From positions 1,736,001 through 1,800,000 of the forward strand of contig CAVTJL010000001.1 in the NCBI GenBank assembly GCA_963735065.1: a stretch of 64,000 nt of DNA. The letters run 5' to 3'. This document shows positions 33,032 through 41,781 of the stretch, in pieces. The position numbers and the translations under genes were made by a program. Position 1 is the stretch's first letter. Each line of letters opens with the position of its first letter. The stretch comes from CAVTJL01 sp963735065 (GTDB taxonomy: Bacteria > Pseudomonadota > Alphaproteobacteria > Geminicoccales > Geminicoccaceae). The notes beneath the pieces are model-generated. The model saw only the letters and a list, made by a program, of their open reading frames with translations. It had not been told where the DNA came from and did not search any database.

Positions 33032-34765
33032 CTAGTTGCCCGTCGGCAGCGGGATGGAGACACCCTCCTTCGCCAGCTCGTCCCGCACGAACTTGAAGCG
33101 CTGGTACTGCGTGATGGTGATCGGTCCCGTGTAGACCTCGCTCTGCAGCTTGCGCGGCGGGTACTTCACGTAGGTCTGCATCAGCTTCTTGATCGCCTCG
33201 TTGATGGTGACGAGGACCCAGGTGTGCTCCGTGAAGTTGTTCATGAAGATGTCGTAGCGCTCCTGCGGGTCCTGCCACAGGTCGAAGACCTGGGGAACGG
33301 TGGCGACGTAGGATTCCGGCCCCTTCCAGCCGAGGTTGGAATCCACGGCCAGCCCGCCGGTCTTGGCGCCGTCGTCACCGCGCAGGTTGAAGACGGCCTT
33401 GTAGTTGCCGGTGCGCGCGGCACCCGGGGTCAGCTCGTTCTCCGTGAAGTAGAACCACTCGTTCCGCGGCGACTTCTCCGTGCCGAACAGCACGGGCGTC
33501 ATGTCGTAGCTGTCGAAGATGATCGGCTGACCCTCGCGGTCCTTGTCCGGCAGCGTCGCCCCGCCGAGCGCCGCAAAGGTCGCCATGTAGTCGAGGCCGC
33601 CGATGATCTCCGAGTTCCGCGTGCCGGCCTTGATCTTCGGGCCCCAGGCGATCGAGGGGACGCGGCTGCCGCCCTCGCGGTCCGTGCCCTTCGTCCCGCG
33701 GAACGGCGTGTAGCCGGCGTCGGGATAGACGTCCTGCCAGGCGCCGTTGTCGGAGGTCCAGAACACATACGTGTTCTTCTCGATGCCGAGCTCGCGCACC
33801 TTGTCCATGATGTGGCCGATGCGCGTGTCGTTCTCGACGACCGAGTCGGCGTACTTGGTCTTCGAGAGCGACTTGTGCACGAACTCGGGTGCCGGCAGGT
33901 TCGGTTGGTGCACCTTCATGAAGTTGACGCTCATGAAGAACGGCTCGTCCTTCTTGCCGTTCTCCTCGAGGAACTCGAGCGCCGCCTTCTCGACATAGGC
34001 GTCGAAGAACGGGATGCCGACCACGCCCTTCTCCGGCGTGTCGACGTACTCGCCGTTGATCTTGAACTCCTCGCGCGGCTTCTCGCCGGCCTTTCCGGAA
34101 AGGGCCCCCTTCGTCACCCGCGCGAACATCTCGCGCAGCTCCGGCGACATGTCCGGGAACCACTTCGGATCGGCGTAGGTGTAGGCGTTGAGGTGGTAGA
34201 GCCCGACATAGCGCATGTCGTCATAGCCCTGCGCGTTCGGCAGCGCATAGTCGTCCTCGCCCAGATGCCACTTGCCGGTGAAGAAGGTCTTGTAGCCCGA
34301 CGTCTTGAGCACCGAGGCCAGCGTCCACTCCGCCGCCGGCAACCCGCCGCCCTGGCCCTGGAACGCCACCGTCGTCATGCCGCTGCGGTTGGGGATGCGT
34401 CCCGTCTGCATCGCCGCACGACCGGGCGTGCAGCTCGGCTGGGCGTAGAAGGAGGTGAACATCATGCCCTCGTCGGCCATCCGATCGAGGTTCGGCGTGG
34501 GCATGCCGCGGCCGTCGCCGCCCAGATAGCAGCCGGCGTCGCCATAGCCGAAATCGTCGGACACGATCATGATGATGTTGGGCTTGCCCGCCCCGCCGGA
34601 CTCCCCGCCGGACGACGCCCCGCCGGTCGTGGTCTGGGCCTGGGCGGTCTGGATCAGGTGGTCCGGGGCAAGCGCCGAGGCGCCCAGCGCCGAGCCGCCG
34701 AGAAGGATGTTCCGGCGGCTCAGCGCGCCCGTGCCACGCCTGTCGGAATTGTCACGCTCTGACAT
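33032..34765 (-). CDS. Tat-exported arylsulfatase (CxPxR type)
   Basis: A 577-residue sulfatase. LSRRNILLGGSALGASALAP is a twin-arginine signal. The core begins IIMIVSDDFGYGDAGCYLGG, the catalytic Cys112 lies in QPSCTPGRAAMQTGRIPNRS (C-T-P-G-R), and further sulfatase hallmarks are FTGKWHLGEDDYALPNAQGY and WTSDNGAWQDVYPDAGYTPF. GGAG lies eight bases before the ATG at 34765. Thirty bases upstream ends the gene for the formylglycine-generating enzyme, and the two are collinear, so the activator and its client are probably co-transcribed. It likely hydrolyses sulfate esters in the periplasm. Confidence 0.9.
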   Translation of the reverse strand: MSERDNSDRRGTGALSRRNILLGGSALGASALAPDHLIQTAQAQTTTGGASSGGESGGAGKPNIIMIVSDDFGYGDAGCYLGGDGRGMPTPNLDRMADEGMMFTSFYAQPSCTPGRAAMQTGRIPNRSGMTTVAFQGQGGGLPAAEWTLASVLKTSGYKTFFTGKWHLGEDDYALPNAQGYDDMRYVGLYHLNAYTYADPKWFPDMSPELREMFARVTKGALSGKAGEKPREEFKINGEYVDTPEKGVVGIPFFDAYVEKAALEFLEENGKKDEPFFMSVNFMKVHQPNLPAPEFVHKSLSKTKYADSVVENDTRIGHIMDKVRELGIEKNTYVFWTSDNGAWQDVYPDAGYTPFRGTKGTDREGGSRVPSIAWGPKIKAGTRNSEIIGGLDYMATFAALGGATLPDKDREGQPIIFDSYDMTPVLFGTEKSPRNEWFYFTENELTPGAARTGNYKAVFNLRGDDGAKTGGLAVDSNLGWKGPESYVATVPQVFDLWQDPQERYDIFMNNFTEHTWVLVTINEAIKKLMQTYVKYPPRKLQSEVYTGPITITQYQRFKFVRDELAKEGVSIPLPTGN

Positions 34766-34794
34766 CTCGTTTCTCCAATAGCTTGTCTTGGGAA

Positions 34795-35799
34795 TCAGAC
34801 CCGAGGTAGCTCGGCCCCGGGCCGCCTGACGCACCTGAACCCGACATGGCTCGTCGAGGTGTCGACGGGCTCGGCGTGGCGCGCGGCGGGACGGTAGCGG
34901 CGGCAATAGTTGGGCGCGCATAGGTGCGAGCCGCCCTTCAGAACCTTCCGGGGAATGACGATCTCCGGCTGGGCCGGATCGTAGCTCTCTTCCTCGCGGC
35001 CGCCGCGCGGGTTCTGGGGGATGCAGCACGCCTTGGCCGCATCGGCCTCGTGCTTGGGGGCATACCAGTCCGAGGTCCACTCCCAGACATTGCCGATCAT
35101 GTCGTAGAGACCAAAGCCGTTGGGCGGGAACGACGCCACCGGCGAGGTCCGCGCGAACCCATCCTCGCATCGGTTCTCGCGGGGGAAGGCGCCCTGCCAG
35201 GTGTTGGCCATGTGCCTGCCGCCCGGCGTCAGCTCGTCGCCCCAGGCGAACTCCGCACCCTCGAGGCCGCCTCTTGCCGCGAGCTCCCACTCGGCCTCGG
35301 TCGGCAGGTCCTTGCCCGCCCACTGGGCATAGGCCAGCGCATCCTGATAGGCCACGTGAACGACCGGATGGTTGTCGAGCCCGTTGATGTTGCTCTTCGG
35401 TCCGTAGGGGTGCCGCCAGTCCGCGCCCTTCATCAGGGTCCACCACTCGCCCCAGAGCCGCAGGTCGACGGGATGGTCGGGTGGCGTGAACACCAGCGAG
35501 CCCGCGAACAGCAGGTGGGGCAGGGCGCCCGGATAGTTCTTCGGGTCGGGCGGGACCTCGGCGAAGGTGACATGGCCGGTGGCGCGGACGAACTGCTTGA
35601 ACTGCCGGTTGGTCACGGGCGTGGGATCGATCCAGAAGCCGTCCACCGTCACCCGATGTGCCGGACGCTCCTCCGGATAGTGGTCGTCGGAGCCCATGCG
35701 GAACGTGCCGCCCGGGATCCAGACGACATCACCATTGGATGGCTTCATCGGCGCGCTTGTCTGCTCAAGCCGTGCGTGTGCCATGTTCTCCGTCGTCAT
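34795..35799 (-). CDS. Formylglycine-generating enzyme (sulfatase activator)
   Basis: A 334-residue FGE-sulfatase domain protein. It has VVWIPGGTFRMGSDDHYPEE, a hallmark start, then DGFWIDPTPVTNRQFKQFVR, WRHPYGPKSNINGLDNHPVV, DALAYAQWAGKDLPTEAEWE, ARGGLEGAEFAWGDELTPGG and FGLYDMIGNVWEWTSDWYAP. The active-site cysteines are in GGSHLCAPNYCRRYRPAARH (Cys294 and Cys299), the aerobic copper-dependent form of the enzyme. It oxidises the Cys of C-x-P/A-x-R sequences to formylglycine. No signal peptide is seen, so the modification would occur in the cytoplasm before export, which suits the Tat-exported sulfatases next to it. It starts at 35799, upstream of the sulfatase at 33032. Confidence 0.92.
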   Translation of the reverse strand: MTTENMAHARLEQTSAPMKPSNGDVVWIPGGTFRMGSDDHYPEERPAHRVTVDGFWIDPTPVTNRQFKQFVRATGHVTFAEVPPDPKNYPGALPHLLFAGSLVFTPPDHPVDLRLWGEWWTLMKGADWRHPYGPKSNINGLDNHPVVHVAYQDALAYAQWAGKDLPTEAEWELAARGGLEGAEFAWGDELTPGGRHMANTWQGAFPRENRCEDGFARTSPVASFPPNGFGLYDMIGNVWEWTSDWYAPKHEADAAKACCIPQNPRGGREEESYDPAQPEIVIPRKVLKGGSHLCAPNYCRRYRPAARHAEPVDTSTSHVGFRCVRRPGAELPRV

Positions 35800-35804
35800 C
35801 GTGA

Positions 35805-36050
35805 GTGAACTCAAACTCTGCCCCTGCTGCCAGGATCGCGGAGTTGATCACCCGGCTCTGGCGCTGGGCGTGGCAACCCCGGCGCTTCGCCCTCTCCGCG
35901 TTCGCCTGCGGGCTATCGGCCGTCTCGATCGGCTCATGCCTCATGATCGTCTCCCTCTATGTCCGATGCGGCGGCATCCAGGGCGGGACATGGACCTGTC
36001 GAGCCTCACCGGGTGGAGTGAACATCCTAGGCGCCGCAAAGCTGCTCTAG
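35805..36050 (+). CDS. Possible small membrane protein divergent from FGE
   Basis: An 81-residue frame from GTG 35805: polar start (MNSNSAPAARIAELITRLWR), then ALSAFACGLSAVSIGSCLMI as one possible membrane helix, followed by a Gly/Cys-rich tail. No family and no ribosome site are obvious. It covers the probable promoter region of the FGE operon. It may be chance. Confidence 0.25.
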   Translation: MNSNSAPAARIAELITRLWRWAWQPRRFALSAFACGLSAVSIGSCLMIVSLYVRCGGIQGGTWTCRASPGGVNILGAAKLL

Positions 36051-36096
36051 AGATGATCGGAGCCATCGTAGGTATCTCGTCCAGTCTAGCTCTCCC

Positions 36097-36948
36097 TCAC
36101 TTCGGGAACAAGAACTGCACCTGCAGCCTGAGCTCCCAGTCCGCGCCGAACTCGGGCTTCTCGACATTGTCGAAGGCCTGCACCGAGACGTTGATCGGCA
36201 GCTTGCCGAGGCGGAAGAGCCGGCCGAGCCCACCGCCCACCGGCACCGTCCAGACGTCCTTGCTTTCCTTCGCCGCCCAGTCGGCGGTGATGATCGGCGA
36301 GCTCGTCAGATACCAGCCGTCCGTGATATTGTAGTTGACGAAGGGCTGGAACAGCATCTCGTTGACGCTGTTGCGGTCGCGGTCGCCGGCGAACGACCAC
36401 TGATTGTTGATGAGCCCGCCCGCGACCCAGTGACCGGGTGTCCAGACGATGACCGCGGCGGGCCCGCCGCTCCACTTGCCGGTCCCGAGGTCGGTGTGGC
36501 TCGCGGTGGGCAGGGTGAAGGTCGGCCCGAAGCCCACCAGCACGTCCCTGGCCAGCGAGGTCGCGAAGAAGGCGGTCGGGTTGATGTCGCCAATTCCGTT
36601 CTCCGAGCTGTCGCCCTTGGCCAGCGACGGCAGGTGGATGATCGGCACGATCGTGCGGGTGATCAGGTTCCAGTCTGCCGAGAGCTTGAACGGAATCACC
36701 GGCTGGATGTTCAAGGTGTTCTGGGTGCGCTCGCGCGGGCCGAAGTTGAAGCCGATATTGTTCTGGAACGGCAGGCTGATCAGGTTGGCGATCGGATTCT
36801 GCGCCTGCTTGGCGAGATCCTCGGCGCTGCCCGCCGCTGGCTTGGCGGGCTCCTCCGCCCCGGCGTGGCTCGAGCGCAGGCTCGAGCAAAACGCGAGGGC
36901 GACGACCGCCGCGGCCAACCATGGACGAGGCGCCCGTTCGCACCTCAC
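36097..36948 (-). CDS. Outer-membrane transport-like barrel protein
   Basis: A 283-residue protein from a GTG start with signal peptide (RPWLAAAVVALAFCSSLRSS, AGAEE). It contains LANLISLPFQNNIGFNFG-like sequence (NLISLPFQNNIGFNFGP), LNIQPVIPFKLSADWNLITR, INPTAFFATSLARDVLVGFG, and ends RLQVQFLFPK. This pattern is typical of barrel proteins annotated as neuromedin U-like or phenol-degradation MetA-like, which are found near catabolic genes. The GTG at 36948 overlaps the stop of the preceding lipoprotein gene as GTGA, a sign of coupling. No substrate is known. Confidence 0.7.
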   Translation of the reverse strand: MRCERAPRPWLAAAVVALAFCSSLRSSHAGAEEPAKPAAGSAEDLAKQAQNPIANLISLPFQNNIGFNFGPRERTQNTLNIQPVIPFKLSADWNLITRTIVPIIHLPSLAKGDSSENGIGDINPTAFFATSLARDVLVGFGPTFTLPTASHTDLGTGKWSGGPAAVIVWTPGHWVAGGLINNQWSFAGDRDRNSVNEMLFQPFVNYNITDGWYLTSSPIITADWAAKESKDVWTVPVGGGLGRLFRLGKLPINVSVQAFDNVEKPEFGADWELRLQVQFLFPK

Positions 36949-37442
36949 TGCGTCATGTGGACGTCGATCACGTCGGCGCCCACGGCCAGCATCAGCCCCT
37001 CGCGCTTGGCCTTCAGGTGCATGACCACGCCCTTGTCGTTCTTCAGCCACAGGTCGCCGATGCTGGCCGTGCCGGCCACGGCGCCGTACTGGATCTGACC
37101 GTAGGCGCCGGAGAACTGCTTGAGGTCGGTCAGATCATAGACCTCGCCCTTGGCGTCGACCTTCGAGATCCCGATGCCGCCGACGCCGAGGCCGCCGATG
37201 TCGAAATGATGGGTCTGGCCCTGGAAGGTCAGCGTGCCGTGGCCGCCGCCCGCATTGCCGAGATAGGCCACCTGCACCTCATCCATGTCGACGTAGCCGC
37301 TGGGCGCCTTGCCCTCGAAGGTCGGCGGCCCGCTCGTCTGGGCCGTGGCGGCCGGCTTGTTGCCGTTGCCGGCGCAGCCGGCGAGCGCCGCGATGGCGAT
37401 GACGGCGAGCGTCACCCGACGGCGGCTGGATGGATGGGTCAT
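36945..37442 (-). CDS. Lipoprotein of unknown function
   Basis: A 165-residue lipoprotein (VTLAVIAIAALAGC lipobox). Mature part: SGYVDMDEVQVAYLGNAGGG, then HGTLTFQGQTHHFDIGGLGV, GGIGISKVDAKGEVYDLTDL and VVMHLKAKREGLMLAVGADV. The GGLGVGGIGISKVDA core recalls small beta-rich envelope proteins known in many alphaproteobacteria, but no function can be named. The gene overlaps the barrel gene by four bases and the two are likely made together. Confidence 0.65.
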   Translation of the reverse strand: MTHPSSRRRVTLAVIAIAALAGCAGNGNKPAATAQTSGPPTFEGKAPSGYVDMDEVQVAYLGNAGGGHGTLTFQGQTHHFDIGGLGVGGIGISKVDAKGEVYDLTDLKQFSGAYGQIQYGAVAGTASIGDLWLKNDKGVVMHLKAKREGLMLAVGADVIDVHMTQ

Positions 37443-37533
37443 CTGAGTTCCCGCGGGGTTGGCGTGTTGTCGGTTGTAAGAGAGACGGGCGCCCGAGCGA
37501 GGGGCGCCCGCCTTGCCGCGCAGTCAGTCAGGC

Positions 37534-39327
37534 CTACTGGCCGGCGTGGCTGGTCGTGTTCATGTTCTTGACCTGCTGGATCACCTGTTCGAGGTTGTAG
37601 CTGGCCGGGTCCTGCATCGGCGGAAAATCGCGATAGGTCAGGAGTTCCTTGAGCCACAGCTGCTGGCCGATCGGCAAGATGTTCCAGTCATAGACATAGG
37701 CGGTTATCGGTGCCGCGATGGCGCCGCCCATTCCGAAGAGCGTCTTCTGCTGAGAGCCGATCGCCGTCTCAAACGGGTCACGCTTGATGTTCACGACCTG
37801 GGTCCAATGGTAGGGCTGAACCCCGGCGGTGAAGCCTGCGGGCGCATCGGACACCATGGCGAAGTACATCTTCCAGTTCTTGTAGCGGACCGCCGACGGA
37901 TCCTTGCCGGAGTAGTAGAAGAAATAGTCGCGGGCCGACTTGTCCGACTTGCCGGTAAGGTAGTCGATCTGGTTGACCCCGTCGAGCGTCGTCTTGACGA
38001 TCCCGGGATACTCCCCCTTTTCCAGTTCGGCCTTCAGCTCGTTGCCTTTCGGGCCTCCGGCGGCCTCGACCAGCGTCGGCAGCCAGTCCAGCGACGCGAA
38101 GGTATCATTCAACACGGTTCCCGGCTTGATCTTGCCCGGCCAGCGAATGACCATCGGCGCCCGCATGCCGCCTTCCCAGGTGGTCAGCTTGCCGCCCTTG
38201 AAGGGCGTGGTGCCGCCGTCCGGAAAGGTGATCGTCTCGGCGCCGTTGTCGGTGGTGAAGGCGATGATGGTGTTGTCGAGCTCGCCCATGTCCTCGAGCT
38301 TCTTCAGCACGTAGCCGATGTTGTCGTCCATCTGCTTCATGCCGGCTTCGTTGACGCCCCAGTCCTTGCCGCCGGGCTCGCCGAGCATGTCCATGTACTT
38401 CTGCGACAGCATGGTGGTGATGTGCATGCGCGCCGGATTGTACCAGACGAAGAACGGCTTGCTCGTCTTTTCGGGATCGTTGCGGTCGAGGAAATCGATG
38501 ACCTGAGCCGAGATCTCCTCGTCGATGGTTTCGGACCGTTCCAGCGTCAGAGGACCTTCGTCCTTGCAGGTCTGGTTCGCCGAAGTGCCATCGCTCGACG
38601 TGCAGTGGATCACCGGGCGGGGCGGCGTCAGGCAGATGGTCGTCGCCGGATCCACCGCTCCGGCCACCTCCGTCAGTCCGGGAATCGGCGTATTCTTGCA
38701 GGGCGGCGCGACGCCCTGGTCGGTCGGGGTCTTGTTGATATCGGGGAAGCTGACACCCTGCATCGCATCGAGGTGATAGAGATAGCCCCAGAACTCCTGG
38801 AAGCCGTGCGCCGTCGGCAGCGCGTCGGTATGGTCACCCAGGTGGTTCTTGCCGAACTCGCCGGTGTTGTAGCCGAGATCGCGCAGGAAAACGGCGAGCG
38901 ACGGCGTGCCGGGCTTCAGGTAGCTGGGACTGCCCGGAAGTTGCGGCATGATCATGCCGGTCCGCAGCGGCTGCATGCCGGTGAAGAAGGCGTTGCGCCC
39001 GGCGGTGCAGCTCTGCTCGGCATAGTAGTCGGTGAACATCGCCCCTTCCTGGCCGATCCGGTCGATGTTCGGCGTTTCTCCCACCATCAGGCCGCGATGA
39101 TAGATCGAGGGCTGCATCCAGCCGATATCGTCGCCCATGATGAAGAGGATGTTGGGCTGCTTCGCCTCCTGCGCCTGTGCCCTTGCGGTGAGCGCAGGCA
39201 GGACCATGGCCGTCGTGGCCAAAATGGCACCGACGGCTGCTGCCAGTCGGCGTCGCCTTCCTCTGTCCGGTGTCGCGCCCAAACGCTCCCTGTCGCCTTG
39301 GTGCGGGTCGATCTCTGGTCTGATCAT
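37534..39327 (-). CDS. Exported sulfatase (CxAxR type)
   Basis: A 597-residue sulfatase with a Sec-type signal (LAAAVGAILATTAMVLPALT, then ARAQAQ) preceded by a long charged start. The core begins ILFIMGDDIGWMQPSIYHRG, and the catalytic Cys107 lies in EQSCTAGRNAFFTGMQPLRT (C-T-A-G-R). FGKNHLGDHTDALPTAHGFQ and FTTDNGAETITFPDGGTTPF complete the hallmark set. An insert with CKNTPIPGLTE, CLTPPRPVIHC and SANQTC suggests a disulphide-rich loop. It is most like the sulfatase at 30973. The ATG at 39327 is used because earlier residues in the frame look non-coding. Its substrate is unknown. Confidence 0.88.
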   Translation of the reverse strand: MIRPEIDPHQGDRERLGATPDRGRRRRLAAAVGAILATTAMVLPALTARAQAQEAKQPNILFIMGDDIGWMQPSIYHRGLMVGETPNIDRIGQEGAMFTDYYAEQSCTAGRNAFFTGMQPLRTGMIMPQLPGSPSYLKPGTPSLAVFLRDLGYNTGEFGKNHLGDHTDALPTAHGFQEFWGYLYHLDAMQGVSFPDINKTPTDQGVAPPCKNTPIPGLTEVAGAVDPATTICLTPPRPVIHCTSSDGTSANQTCKDEGPLTLERSETIDEEISAQVIDFLDRNDPEKTSKPFFVWYNPARMHITTMLSQKYMDMLGEPGGKDWGVNEAGMKQMDDNIGYVLKKLEDMGELDNTIIAFTTDNGAETITFPDGGTTPFKGGKLTTWEGGMRAPMVIRWPGKIKPGTVLNDTFASLDWLPTLVEAAGGPKGNELKAELEKGEYPGIVKTTLDGVNQIDYLTGKSDKSARDYFFYYSGKDPSAVRYKNWKMYFAMVSDAPAGFTAGVQPYHWTQVVNIKRDPFETAIGSQQKTLFGMGGAIAAPITAYVYDWNILPIGQQLWLKELLTYRDFPPMQDPASYNLEQVIQQVKNMNTTSHAGQ

Positions 39328-39359
39328 GCGGTTCGCTCCCCTATCGTTGGTTGCAATCG

Positions 39360-39674
39360 TCACGGACCCTCGTTCGCGAGCATCTCGCTCGCCTCGGCCA
39401 GCAGCTCGGCGGCCAGCTTCCGGTATTCCTCCAGCCGCGCCGCAGGTGGGGGCGTCGCCCGCTCGAGCCTGGCCAGCACCTCGAGCGCCTCCCGATAGTC
39501 GCCGCACACGGTGCGGAACCCGGGATCGCGCCAGTACCGGCGGCGGATGCGCTCGGGCTTCCCCGGCAGCCCGCCGATCACGGCTTCGAGAGTGTCCAGC
39601 CCTGCCTCCGTCGCTCTCTTGGAGACCCTCCAAGCCCCTCTGGAGGCCGGACACTGGAGAAGGTGGCAGGGCAA
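39360..39674 (-). CDS. Small hypothetical protein
   Basis: A 104-residue frame from a TTG start. GFRTVCGDYREALEVLARLE and LEEYRKLAAELLAEASEMLA look like two helices and resemble a family of conserved small helical proteins without known function. The start is uncertain; a start close to KRATEAGLDTLEAVIGGLPG would give about 88 residues. It stands just upstream of the sulfatase at 37534, on the same strand. Confidence 0.45.
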   Translation of the reverse strand: MPCHLLQCPASRGAWRVSKRATEAGLDTLEAVIGGLPGKPERIRRRYWRDPGFRTVCGDYREALEVLARLERATPPPAARLEEYRKLAAELLAEASEMLANEGP

Positions 39675-39853
39675 CGGAAGTATGTTACGGGTAGTTTACG
39701 TGGCCCTTCCAGGCTGGCGGGCTGTTGCGGAGAAGGGCCGAGGCATGCACGCTGCGACCGGATGCTGTATGGTCTCGTCGTGCTTCTGTCTTGCGGGAGG
39801 TCAGGAATTTCAGCGTTGGGTCAATGGCATAGCTGCCATGGGGCGAGGGTGTG

Positions 39854-41656
39854 ATGGCTGGCGATCGTGCCGAGGCGCTGGACGGGCAGGCCCCGTATCC
39901 GCCGGCGGAGACCGCCGCCGCCCGGGACGCGCTCGGCCGCATTCTCGCGAGCGCCGGCTTTCGCGGGAGCGCCCGGCGGCGGGCGCTGCTCGGCCACCTC
40001 GTCGAGCAGGGTCTAGCGGGCCGGGCGGACAGCCTCAGAGCCCACGCGATCGCCGTCCAGGTCTTCGGCCGCGACGACAGCTTCGACCCACAGACCGACC
40101 CGATTGTCCGCATGGAGGTCGGCCGCCTGCGGCGTGATCTCGAGCACTACTACCTGACCGACGGCCAGGACGACCCGCTGCGGATCGGTATTCCCAAAGG
40201 CAACTACGCCCCGATCTTCGAGGTGCAAACTCCATTGCCCGGGCCGGCGCCACGGGTGGACGCGTCGCCCCCCGCTCGTCCGCCGGCGCAGCCAGGTGGC
40301 GCCGCTTCAGCGCCGCGCTGGCTCTGGCCTGGAGCGGCCCTCCTGGCGCTCGGGCTCGTCGTCGGTGTCGTTCTGCTCGTGGTTCTGCGGGGCGGCTCCT
40401 CCCGCCCGGCGGCGCAGGCGGCGGGGCCTGCGGTCATCGTCCTGCCGTTCCAGGCCCTCTCCAGCCGCGACGATGCCCAGCTGCTGGCGAGCGGCATGAC
40501 CGGCGAGCTGATCGCCCGCCTGATGCGATTCGACGGCCTCGAGGTCTATGCCGGCATGCGCACGCAGCCGGGACGGGTCGAGGTGCCGCCGGCCGCGGCC
40601 GATGCCGTGGCCTTCATCGTCGACGGCAGCGTGCAGCGCGAGGCGACGCTGGTCCGGGTCATGGCGAGGCTGACCGATCGGGCCACCGGCGAAGTGCTGT
40701 GGAGCCAGAGCTTCGACCGGACCCCGACGGCAGCGGGCGTCCTCGACATCCAGGCCGAGCTCGCGGCCGGCATCGCCTCGCACCTGGCCCAGCCCTATGG
40801 CGTCATCACCTCGGCCACCGCCGAGCGCCTGAGCCGGGGCCAGCCGGCGACCCTCTTCGCCTATGACTGCGTCCAGCGCGCGTTCGCCTATCGGCGTGCC
40901 TTCGCCAAAGACCTCTATCCGCCGGTCAGGAGCTGCCTCGAGGAATCGGTGCAGCGCGATCCCGGCTATGCCGACGCCTGGGCCATGCTCGCCTTCGCCC
41001 ATATGGACGCGGCGCGGTTCGGGCTGGTCCCGCCGGAAGCGAGGGCGGGCGAGATGGCGGCCGGGCTGGAGGCGGCCCGGCACGCCGTGGCGCTGGCGCC
41101 GGAGCGGGTGCGCAGCCAGCAGGCGCTGGCGGCCCTGCTCTTCATGAGCGGCGACCACAACGAGGCCGAGCAGGTTCAGCGCGCGGCGATCGCGCTCAAT
41201 CCGGGCGACCCCGAGAGCCTGGCCCAGCTCGGCTGGCGCCTGGTGGCGAGGGGCAGGTGGCAGGAGGGGCGCACCTATCTGCAAGCCGCGATCGACCGCA
41301 GCGTGCATCCGCCGAGCTACTATCATGCGACGCTGGCGCTGGCTCTTTACCTCGACGGGGAGCTGGACCAAGCCCAAAGGGAGGCCCAGCTCGGCAAGGA
41401 TCTGTGCTGCGGCGTCGGCCAGGCCACGCTGGCGATCTGCGAGGCCGCGGTCGACCACGACGCGGCGGCCCGCGTGGCCCTCGACGAGGCGGTGCGGCAG
41501 GCGCCGATGCTGGCACGAGATCCGCGAGCCTTCTGGGCCGCTCGTCAGGCCACCGACGGCGTCATCGACCGGCTCGACGAGGGCCTGCGCAAGGCGGGGC
41601 TCGTCGTCGCGGCCTCGTCCGCAAGCGCGAGCCAGGACACGGCCACCCTCCGCTAG
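39854..41656 (+). CDS. Membrane-anchored signalling protein with winged-helix-like start and TPR domain
   Basis: A 600-residue protein. Residues about 20-115 (ARRRALLGHLVEQGLAGRAD, VQVFGRDDSFDPQTDPIVRM and EVGRLRRDLEHYYL) match the DNA-binding-like N-terminal domain seen in adenylate-cyclase-related regulators. One membrane helix follows (AALLALGLVVGVVLLVVLRG). Next comes a FlgO/TolB-like domain (VIVLPFQALSSRDDAQLLAS) and tetratricopeptide repeats (HAVALAPERVRSQQALAALL, AAIALNPGDPESLAQLGWRL). The catalytic cyclase domain of related proteins is absent. A GTG at 39851 directly before the ATG is an alternative start. The role may be to sense and regulate, but the target is unknown. It diverges from the small gene and sulfatase to its left. 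Confidence 0.75.
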   Translation: MAGDRAEALDGQAPYPPAETAAARDALGRILASAGFRGSARRRALLGHLVEQGLAGRADSLRAHAIAVQVFGRDDSFDPQTDPIVRMEVGRLRRDLEHYYLTDGQDDPLRIGIPKGNYAPIFEVQTPLPGPAPRVDASPPARPPAQPGGAASAPRWLWPGAALLALGLVVGVVLLVVLRGGSSRPAAQAAGPAVIVLPFQALSSRDDAQLLASGMTGELIARLMRFDGLEVYAGMRTQPGRVEVPPAAADAVAFIVDGSVQREATLVRVMARLTDRATGEVLWSQSFDRTPTAAGVLDIQAELAAGIASHLAQPYGVITSATAERLSRGQPATLFAYDCVQRAFAYRRAFAKDLYPPVRSCLEESVQRDPGYADAWAMLAFAHMDAARFGLVPPEARAGEMAAGLEAARHAVALAPERVRSQQALAALLFMSGDHNEAEQVQRAAIALNPGDPESLAQLGWRLVARGRWQEGRTYLQAAIDRSVHPPSYYHATLALALYLDGELDQAQREAQLGKDLCCGVGQATLAICEAAVDHDAAARVALDEAVRQAPMLARDPRAFWAARQATDGVIDRLDEGLRKAGLVVAASSASASQDTATLR

Positions 41657-41781
41657 CGCACGCTTTGCCGGGCCATCGCCCGTCCCGCCTGCCAGGCTCA
41701 CCCGCGCTCCCGGGCCCGCTGCCAGACGGCGGAACGCGGCGCCTCCCGCGGCGTTGATGGTCGATCGACGGAGAGAGGCCA

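Noticed and set aside
28205..34762. Long plus-strand frames of 640 to 878 residues opposite the phosphatase and sulfatases
   Set aside because: All are mirror frames of genes with clear catalytic motifs on the other strand.
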